Below, piece after piece: positions 55,036 through 64,000 of a stretch of 64,000 nucleotides of DNA. Source of the DNA: Platycnemis pennipes. Taxonomy: Eukaryota > Arthropoda > Insecta > Odonata > Platycnemididae. The stretch lies in contig OW121846.1 of assembly GCA_933228895.1 (NCBI GenBank), positions 151,512,746 through 151,576,745 of the forward strand, in the 5' to 3' direction. The position numbers and the translations under genes are program-made. Positions within the stretch are counted from its first letter, which is position 1. Every line of letters begins with the position of its first letter. A model generated the notes under the pieces. The model was not told the origin of the DNA. It saw only the letters and a list, made by a program, of their open reading frames with translations, and searched no databases.

Positions 55036-55039
55036 ATAA

Positions 55040-55560
55040 GAATGGATAACGGTGCCGTAGTTTTCGCTCCTGGCGGTCGGTCTCCACGGGGAGCCTCGCG
55101 TCCGACCTTCCTCTCCGACTGCCCTCTGTCCCCGTGTTTTCCTCTAACTGCCCACGTCTCCTTCCCCCGGACTTTCGTTTTCCCTTGCTCCTCGACCTCC
55201 ACTCCCTTTTTCCCCTTAGTGCCCTGACTGGTGACGAGGGAGAACCTCTGAGGGGTGTAAAACACAGCTGCGGACTTAAAAGCATTGTCTCGCCGCTGTG
55301 GCGTGATTCCCGTATCTCCCCCTAAACCGAGAGGCGGACAGGAAAGCGCTGACGAGGAGCTTTCCCGCCGTTCTCTTGCGAGAGGGATCGCGTTGGTTAG
55401 GCTCAGGGCTTTCGTTCAATTTGCTCCGGGCCTTCATTTGTGAGTCTAACGGTGAGTAATCTCTGAACGAGGACTCCCGGTCCTTACCCTTAATTTCGTG
55501 CGTAGTGAAGTTTATCTGCGGAAGTTTGGGGAACATTTAAACGTCTACGCGAGATCATTT
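55040..55560. other. GC- and CpG-rich segment, no gene supported
   Basis: GC-rich DNA open on both strands with overlapping frames of 60-116 codons. The minus frames are Arg/Glu/Gly-rich and the plus frames Ser/Pro-rich, which points to composition. A first exon or promoter is possible but no splice or domain evidence is visible. Confidence 0.35.
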
Positions 55561-55657
55561 GAAAGTTAAGAAAGGAGAAGGGGGAGGCGCGTTGATCCAT
55601 AGTTGGACTAAGAGGGCTGAAGAAGGGGACCACATTAGGGGGATTTGGGGGTAGATC

Positions 55658-56050
55658 ATCTACATCTACATAATACCATGCAAGCCACCATAAAGGTGCG
55701 TGGCAGGGGGTGAACTCTCACCAAACATGCACTACATATCATGCATAAAAAAAGGATTAGTACTTTTATAGGTACTGTTCAAAACTACGCTATTTAAAAA
55801 AAGATGAAAATAGCAAAACATACATGCAAAAACATGCCGTTAGTTGGGTTAGCTATTAGACCTTGTACCAACATGCAGCTACCAATGTTATCCATTGCTA
55901 CACTCGTACTGGATATATTTACCGTTATTCATATCCCTAATAGTACGAGGAAAAAAGGACATTTTGAATCTTTCATTTCGGCAATCTATTTCTCTAATTT
56001 TATGATTATGGTCCAGTCTACCATAGTAAGTTGGGGTCCGCATCTATGCA
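55658..56050 (-). mobile_element. Family A LINE 3' end
   Basis: On the minus strand the coding end reads TPTYYGRLDHNHKIREIDCR, FKMSFFPRTIRDMNNGKYI and QYECSNG followed by a stop. The untranslated tail then ends at CATCTACATCTACA (plus) at 55658. It matches the copy at 29.5-30.2 kb throughout, and its last coding residues identify the 3' remnant at 4268. Confidence 0.82.
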
Positions 56051-56109
56051 GGTCTATGCATGCTAGGGAAGTACCTACAGATACATATAATTAGCGAAAT
56101 TCTTCCCCA

Positions 56110-56285
56110 ACCAGTAATTACTTCATTGCAATGTAGGTGCTAACCATGTAGTTGCACATTTTTCTTACATCTAACGTGCTTCTTTAAAGTAATAACATTG
56201 TGCCCATTAGTTGCATGTTTGTGATCTTCACCCCCTTCCTCACACCCTCGCGGTAGCTCGAATGGTATTGCGTAGTTGTAGACAC
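56110..56285 (+). mobile_element. Family A LINE 3' tail, diverged
   Basis: TTGCATGTTTGTGATCTTCA, CCTCACACCCTCGCGGTAGC and GTATTGCGTAGTTGTAGAC parallel the tail at 30.09-30.20 kb in order and spacing. It faces away from the minus-strand copy at 55658-56050, only about 60 bases from it. Confidence 0.65.
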
Positions 56286-56289
56286 ATAA

Positions 56290-57890
56290 ACTATCCATTT
56301 TGAAGATTTATGTTTTTATGGGAATAGTGGATAGCTCTATCGCACGAAATGTGGTATGAATGCGTGTCAATGTCTTCACAAGTGGTGGTTACATTAGAAT
56401 TCTGAAATAGCTCTAGCATTGAGAGGAGTTTGGCATGAATGCCTCAGTTAATACGTCCCATAAGGATTCGAGCACATGATGAAAACTGGCTGAATTTGTG
56501 CAAAGTTTGTCGAATGAGGCTTGTTCACGTTGCAGCATTAGCCATTTCGTTTATTGTGACATTAGTCTTTTGGGGAGCATAATTGAATCTCTGTCAGGTA
56601 AAGTCAAGGAAGTAAGCATTGTGAATAAATTAAATTCAATTAGAATAAAGTTCTGTAACTTTTGCACCGAATGTTAAGGAAAATTATGCATGTGTAATGC
56701 ACTCCCATAAATGCGTCAAATGCATGAATTTCAGGTGTAAGTGAGATTGAAAAGAAGAAAAACTTCATACTGTATGAAAATTAATCAGAAATAATAGGTA
56801 GAAAGCGACGAAAAGAACCGTTCTTAAATGCAAGAAGAAACGCCGGCTCAATTCATTGCTTCGCTCCGTTTACCGAGGGAAGAGAATTGCAAGTTGTAGA
56901 GATGGATGAAACGGAGGGTAGCTCGGTAGGTATGGGAGAAGGCCTATTAAAGCGTATTAGAAATAGAAAGAAAGGATACGGTGGCAGAATCCGGGTGAAT
57001 AGTTAGAATGGGGGATGTATTTAGTGGCAACGAAGGCTCGGAGAGTGACTAGCGGAGAAGAGGCTGGGAAGAAAGCTAGTCTTTTGGGTGGTATGACGGG
57101 GGTGGATAGTGTGATTTGAAGGAGGGCTTAAATAGGGCAGCCCACTTGAGGATGGACTTGATGCTAGGGCATGGAAGTTTTGTTTCCGTATGTGCCGCTT
57201 TTCTAATGCGTCTTCCTCTTCTTGGGAGGTTTGTGCTCTATTGGCCAACGTTAAGCGTCTGTTGGATGGCGAGATTAAACGGCGAAATTCATTTAACTTT
57301 GCGGTGCTCCTTGGGGCGTCCTGCACATGACATTTGCTACTCGACGTGACTAGTTGGGGATTTATCGTGATTTCTGGGACTTTATTTTACTCTCCTAATA
57401 GGCGCATATCATTTCTGAATGCGTTGCGCATTTTCCTCAGTGCATGGGTAATGTTTATTTTTTTTATTGTAATTTTCAGAGATTGGCTGGGATACCAATC
57501 CTGCCGGTCTATTATGGAGGTGAGGAGCATTTAAAAAAAGTCAAATTAATGAAGATGAACTAAGGATCAGGGTCTGTTCATACTAATTGCTACCTTTTTG
57601 TGACATGCTGGCTCATTTCTCTTGCTTCCGCTTCATTCATCTTTTGTTTAGTTCTTCGTTAACAACCGCTTAGTTATATCATGGGTTTTAATGTCAACTT
57701 TTCACAAAAAATCTCTAGTTTGAGGAACATACGGTGCGAAATGATCTTGGCTGTCGAAGCACACAAAAAAAATTAATACCTTGAGAAACATACGTGGAAA
57801 CCTCTGTTCCAACTTTCTATTAGTGTATCGAACTTTACTAAGTACAGTATATCACTGTAGGAGCTATTTTATCGTAAAAATTTGTTAATC
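56290..57890. other. AT-rich stretch, no gene recognised
   Basis: Frames near 57.02-57.53 kb overlap on both strands without a recognisable family. Confidence 0.45.
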
Positions 57891-57894
57891 ATCT

Positions 57895-58140
57895 CAATAG
57901 TCAGCAATCTTAAGATTTGTTTGGCGCAGCTCTACACTCGATTCCTCTATCGAGTAACTTCTTCATCATCCTTCTCTTTCACATCCTTCATAAGTTGTTC
58001 CTTAAATCTAATGCGTGGCCTTCCTTCTCCATTCTTCATATTCACTTTTCCCTTGTTAATTGTCTTCATCAGACCACCGTGTCTCTGGATAATCTCCCAT
58101 ATTTTCCAGTTAATTGGCACCGACAAATTATTAAACCTGC
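57895..58140 (-). mobile_element. RTE-type LINE 3' end fragment
   Basis: The minus-strand frame reads WEIIQRHGGLMKTINKGKV, NMKNGEGRPRIRFKEQLMKD and VKEKDDEEVTR before a stop. It is the third copy of the family seen at 21.5 and 30.9 kb, ending with a related GTTTGGCGCAGC-type tail (plus-strand complement of AAGATTTGTTTGGCGCAGC). Confidence 0.72.
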
Positions 58141-58144
58141 TGGA

Positions 58145-61100
58145 ATTAAAATTATGAAAAGTCAATTGCATTATTTTCATATCTTTTGATATCAACACAG
58201 CGTGGGAAAATATTTGAATGAATGACATATACATGAAGATATCTAACTTCAGTGGAATTGGATTGGAAGATACCTAAAGGAATTGTGTGTAAGCATTCAT
58301 TGGATTTGCGCGGATCTTCTCGAAGTTTGAAAGTGATAATTCACTAATGATAGTTGCGGTCGGAAGTCTTACTGGGAAATTTGAGTCGTGGCATCAATTG
58401 GTCCGCATTTTTTTTAAATATTGACGGATGCTTGTTTTTTTTCATCTTGTGTCCGTTGGCGCTGTTAAAATTTGAATGTGAAACATATGGTACATATGCC
58501 GTATAATCAGATGGCGCGAAGATGTCTGCGTTGGTACTGATTTTTATCGCCTCGTAACCTTTTTTTTGCTGTGTTATGTAATGGTTGGTGACGAAGAGTG
58601 GAAGGTGGCGGGAGCTTACTTATCGTGTAGCCATAGTTTTTTGAGTCGATTGAGGGCTTGCCATAATATTTCTTTGAATGATAGAAGGACATAAGTAAAG
58701 GAGCTATTATTTAAGAGAGAAAAATGTATGCAGGGTGAATTATGAGGACTGAGAAGTGAAGCACATTTTCATGACCTTTAATAGGAGACAATGGCATTTT
58801 GCAGATGTGTGCGTTTTTTTCATTTTTACTACATTTTTGGCTGTGGAATATGTATCAAAACCTCTCAGATTTTGATATATTTCCTGTTCTGTGATTAATT
58901 TTCCACTTAGCTTGGAAGTGAATCGTTTTCCATGCATATTCAAAATTCTCAGGTGAAAATTATCAGCCATATTACTGTTTCATGGCGTTTTATCAGAAGC
59001 ATACGTTTGGTCGTTCGGGCACTATCGTAATTTGGTAACTAACCCATAGCATTTAACCGTAATTTTCCAGGAGCTCCATTTCAAGAAAACGTTTCGTAAC
59101 GTGAAGTCGGAGAGAGGTTCAAGGGTTGCGATTTTGCCGGGCACACCTTAGCGGAGTCTCCCGCTGAAAATGCACAATGGATGAATTTCCATAAGGAAAA
59201 AAGTCCCGGTCGAGGTGGATTTATTTTTTGTGGAAACTCATCTTTCGAAGAAGAGTGTCACGCTGCAGAACTGTGAGTCCAGGTTTATTATTTTGAATTG
59301 TGGAATTCTACATGACTAAAATTTTTTTAAAAACGAAACTGCTGGTGCTCCAGCTGGAGATTCAAGTAGCATCTCCAGAAATGCCGATTTCACTCTATTT
59401 TGTATCAGTTTCAAGGTCACCTTCACCCATGCATGTCTCTACGCCTTGATTGCCTACCTGAGGGAGTGGAATGGGCCCAAATATAGATTTGAAGTGGATA
59501 GTCAAAATAGGGACTTTGTTTACAGTTTTATTGAGGTCCGGAGAAATGCATGGACGAAAAAGTGGTATTTGGTGACGTGGTAGTGTGGGAGGTGGGCTTA
59601 GAACGCATGAATACGCGTCTCACTCGGGCTGAATTAAATAGCACACTGCTGTTATTTTGACTCGTATAAGTAGGAGTCTGTAGGAGTAAAGTACTGCATC
59701 TGTGAAACATTATCGTGCTTGTTTAGTGAAATATCTGAGGCGAAGAAGAGATCGATAGTTGTCAGAAAGTTTTTCAGAGCCAAGGGTGTGGAAAATTTAT
59801 CTTGAATGCACGTCTGAGGTTTTGTAACTCAATTTTTCGTTTCGCTCTCTTTCAAAAAGTTTGGTCAAATTATGAGGTTGGCCAGTTCCTGGAAAAACAA
59901 TGGAGCCCTCTAAATCTAGATCTTGTCGAAGTCTACTGAGCCACCCCTATCTCCTTGTTCATGACGTCATCATGTATTCCTTTTTGCTTCATTGCGAGTT
60001 AATTGTGGCTGTTAGGCAGAATGTGAAGGAAGGATAAGTTTCATCGTAAGTCGCATCTTGGAGAGTGAACATTTTCTTTACTTGTCGAGGGCATAACAGC
60101 CCTCGTAAACGAACACCCTATGTTAAGCCATTGGAGCATGGGGGTTGGGAATGACTTAGTACTAAGACAAAATAATGAAAGTGTATCATGAAGTATCCTC
60201 CCATGGACTAACGTTTACTGGTATATCGATTATAATTGCTACTGGATGCGACAAATGAAGCAAATTGGTCGAAGAGGCTAGCCATTTACAGGCCTGTATG
60301 AGGTAGTTCTTGAAGCTAAAAGAAAGAAGAGAGGAGAGTAAACGGACGCTGTGTGGAATACCATGTACGGAATTCATCGATACACTTAGTAAAGAGCCGG
60401 GCGAAAGAAGCGTGTCAGTGAAGGAAATGTCACGAAATGAGAGTTCTAGATAAGAGGGATTTAAAGAGTACTTGGAATGATGGAAAATTTAGACGTTTTT
60501 CACGTCCAACTAGCTGAAGCGGTTGAGCAGAACTGTCAACTACGTGGCACTAATAACTTCACATTGTACTGTTTTGTTGGTGATGTAATATTAGTGTTTA
60601 TGAGTAATTGACGTTGATGGTAGTTATGTAAATGGAAGAATAATTCGTCATTGGAGGCTCGGGCAATTGATCATCTTCAAGCAAACTAATATTGTCACAT
60701 ACCTCGAGATTGGACTTATCGGAGCAAGAGGAAATTTGGGGAAATTTTTTTCATTCATTACTTTTCTAATTCCATTACCTTTAACCCATGTAACTACCCA
60801 GTTTATTCTAATAGCTGCGCTAAAAAACTCTAAAGCTACTTATTTGTTTTGATGAGAGATGGTAAGTCGTGAAAGTGAATTAAAAACTGGTAGCGTACAC
60901 AACATTGCGGAAAATGACGGCCCTCAAGTCATACGGGTTGATTAAACGTTCCAGCTCCTGGGAACGTCCGAAGGAGTAAAATACTAAGACAGAAATATAT
61001 CTCCCTGATTCACCGGAGCAAGACGAGCACATGAAAAACACGTAGGAAGGACTGCTCTCAATGCAATGGACACTCTCTAAACCTTGCTTTCTCTCAGCGC

Positions 61101-64000
61101 ATTTCTCATGTATCTCCTGTCTTCTCTCCGGCCACACCGTTAAAGAATTTTATCATTACTCATCTTGTGCGTCACGGAGACAAAATGCACCATAGTTATT
61201 CGGGAAAAATTCTCAAGATGAAATGACACGTGTCATATCATCGGGCAATAAAGCTAGAAATTTTATTTATGGAAGCGAAGGAGAATTTGGGTCATATGCT
61301 CCATTAAGGATAGTTGGGCGATTATCTATGGTAGAATTTTTGCAAGCGGGGCAACATTTAAAGAAACACGGCGTGGACAGCAGCCTACTCTTAGCGAAAG
61401 GCGCCATGAGGTCCAAAGTTAGATGTCTCGCCTGAACTACCGCGGATTGCTAGTGGAGAGCTCTCCACAAAGCATTCATGCAGGGAAAAGGATTCCATTA
61501 AAAAAGCTTTTCCAATCCCAGGATAGGACACCAAGCCATAGGTAAGGGAAGGTCGTTCTTTAATCACTATAATAACCCGTTTCCCGCCACAAATGTTTCG
61601 GTCATAAAAGAGCTTGTTCGATATGTAAAATGATTAAATCGTTCTCGTAATATAATACATGTCTTGATTCTACCATTACCTCCATCCCCAGCATCGATTC
61701 ATGTCGTGACCTACAATTCTACATTATTTTAATTAGTGAGGATCAAGATTTTTAAAAGGACCTTGCGATAGTGTTGCCTAATAATAATACTACAAGCCCT
61801 CCTAGTCAAAACATAAGTAAAACATTGTAATGGGGGGCTCTCGGTAAAAATATGCTGTCTTTCTTTTAAATTTAAATACAGATAGATCTATTTCAAGGTT
61901 TGAATGGCAGAGCAAGTTCTTGACATTTAGGGAAAATGGCATAACATATTTCATTTCAGAGTGTTTTGAATGTCGAAACCACGGCTGGCAAATTAATTCT
62001 TTTGTGAAAAGCAGATTAAGATGTTCTTTAATATGTGAATATCTTGTGAAATATGTGGCCTCCTACCCTTGAAACGAGAAACGAGAGTGAGAGAATGAGA
62101 AAATGTTTGAATTTCTTCGCTCTCTGGGAGGATTGTCTCTATGCAGATATATATGAATCTTCCTATGTATTTTTAAGAGCATAAATGAGTCCCATGTTGG
62201 AACAATCTCCCCTGTAGTGAAAAATGTTACCCTGGGACATGATTTGATTTACTGCGGTAGCTTGGGCCGTGATGTCGGTAGGACTGGGGATCAGCGGCAG
62301 TTTTGAGAGGTATCGTTGTCCGAAGTAATTTCCGACTTTGATTGCTTGCCTCCTCTTCCATGAAATTGGCAGCCAGGCCAATTTTGCGCCTCCCAAGTTG
62401 CCACGAGACCTTTAACCTAATAGAGACTGGGAATGCATTCGACTCCTTGAGTTAATTAAGGCTCTATCCTTGCCTTGATATTCATCATCCAAAAATGGTC
62501 TGAGAACTAATCCAACTATTATCTCGTCTTTTCAATATGTTTTAGTTCTTGGTTAAATTACGTTGAAAGTATATTTTTATGCGAATCAAAACTATACGTT
62601 GAATATTCAAACTGGAAACAACCAAACGTATTTACCATAGGTAATTTATTTGTACGACGCGTTTTACCACTTTACGGGATCTTCAGGTAGCTAACACGTG
62701 GGGAACACCTGAAAGTACCGCACCTGAAAACGTCGAAGAGCGGGAAAACGCATCGTAGCATTCCGTCTAAAGGTACGATTGTCAAGGTTCAAAATGAATA
62801 TTCCTGTTCTTCCTTGAAGTTAAGCCTTAAGCTACAGAGAAAATGTTATTAGTCTAATTGAACCAGTAAGTGCAAATTTTCCTTAATGTATTCCACATTT
62901 CTTCGAGGCGAATTTAAGGCTTCCCAAAATCCTACCTAAAATTCCTCTGATTTTACTTCCTCTTCTAACATTTCCACTTATTTATGCTTTGCTTTATCGT
63001 TCCATTGCCGATAATCTCTTCCATCCCATTTTCTTCTTCATGAGGCTTTTTCATCCCCTTATTCTTTCTTCCCCTTCCACAAATACTCCTCGCATGTCTC
63101 TATCCATTTCGCTTTCTTTTTCAGTGGCTTAAGCAAAATTCACCGATAACGACTCTGGCTATTGCGTCTTTCCCCAGGTAATCGTAATTGGTAGTGGAAA
63201 TTACGATGCCACCTTGCGAAGATGTAGGTATTTTTTGGTAAATTTCATAAAATTGTTCAATTGGCTATTTATATTGCATAATCGGATAATATATATACTT
63301 TTAATTCATGCTTTCATTCGTGAATACGATACCAAACATATCAGTTTTCAGTCTTGCATATGTTGCTGTGTTTGTTTTATTGCTCTAAGTAAAGTAATAA
63401 TTACATAATTTTCGTCTATTGTCAATTTAGGTAGCGTTAGGTAATTAGATATTCTAGTTCCTACTAGAAATACGAAATAATTTCGTTCTTTGAGAGAAGT
63501 AGAAAAGGGACTGAAGGTTATGGATTACTATCCATTTTCATGGGTATTTTATTATATGCCTTTTAATACTTATCAATCAAATGGAGTGAATTAACTTTCG
63601 CTGAAGACAACGAAGGTGAAGAGACATTCATCCAAATATTGAATGGAACTCGGTCGGTCGATGTGGTTTCTCATATTCAACTCTCTTGGTAACAATCGGT
63701 GATTTGGAATTAGATCTCAGCATCACGTGACTCACTTTAGGACCCATTGCTAGTTGAGGAAACTTCACGTGGCCTCTTAATGGAACGGAAGGTGGCATCC
63801 CTGGGTGATGAGCTACCAGACTGGAGGGACGAATAGGTCTAAGTTTCAGGGAGTTAGTGGTGTGGGGGAAGGGGGGGGGTTAAAATCCGTCGGGGGGGAT
63901 AAAATCTGTCGGCGTTACTGATTCGAGCGTTTCTCCATACCTGATTTAGTCGCTCAAGGCCATAATCTCAATTGCAGTCTCTTCGTGGCAAGAAGCAATC
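58145..64000. other. AT-rich stretch, no gene or element recognised
   Basis: Nearly 6 kb with only chance-length frames (85 codons or fewer) and no TIR, LINE motif or tandem repeat that I could see. A short CT-rich patch lies at 62.9-63.1 kb and a G run near 63.87 kb. Introns of a gene outside the window, or old unrecognisable repeats, are both possible. Confidence 0.45.

Overview
This is a eukaryotic, repeat-rich window, most probably from an arthropod with a large genome. The evidence is the mix of decayed non-LTR retrotransposons (CR1/Jockey-group and RTE-type), a PIF/Harbinger pair, a hAT remnant, tRNA-derived SINE-like pieces, introns in the transposon genes, and the lack of dense long reading frames. 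The species cannot be fixed from the sequence. No bacterial features were seen (operons, CRISPR), and no ordinary multi-exon host gene is recognisable. Most of the window is AT-rich intergenic or intronic DNA holding mobile elements of different ages.

Layout. 1-9.6 kb is mostly featureless, with a tRNA-like pseudogene at 3.2 kb and an internally deleted CR1-like LINE (4.27-6.07 kb, minus). 9.8-10.4 kb holds a broken reading frame of about 200 codons. 11.1-14.0 kb is a second, Jockey/CR1-like LINE (minus). 17.8-20.9 kb is a TIR element whose interior has expanded into eight 171-bp satellite units. 21-31 kb carries small LINE 3' ends and SINE-like pieces. 32.2-35.06 kb is an element with 19-bp-plus TIRs and a TA target duplication. 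It contains two minisatellites (45 bp and 81 bp) and a predicted two-exon gene whose C-terminus is encoded by the 45-bp repeat. 35.6-43.4 kb has an RTE remnant, a LINE endonuclease fragment, a hAT transposase tail and two more LINE pieces. 44.2-50.6 kb is a near-palindrome of two inverted Harbinger-type transposons plus a third fragment. 51.0-54.2 kb holds a LINE ORF1 with a PHD finger and a separate LINE reverse transcriptase half. 55-58 kb has outward-facing LINE tails and an RTE remnant. 58-64 kb shows nothing recognisable.

The most informative systems are three. (1) The Harbinger pair has 16-bp TIRs, a CWG (CTG or CAG) 3-bp target duplication on both copies, a spliced Myb/SANT-like gene and only the first exon of the nuclease gene, so both copies look non-autonomous. 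(2) The TA-flanked element carries a gene-like, non-transposase reading frame that reads in frame into its own minisatellite. (3) In the 17.8 kb TIR element, subterminal sequence appears to have seeded a 171-bp satellite. Family names above clade level are inferences; no database search was possible.
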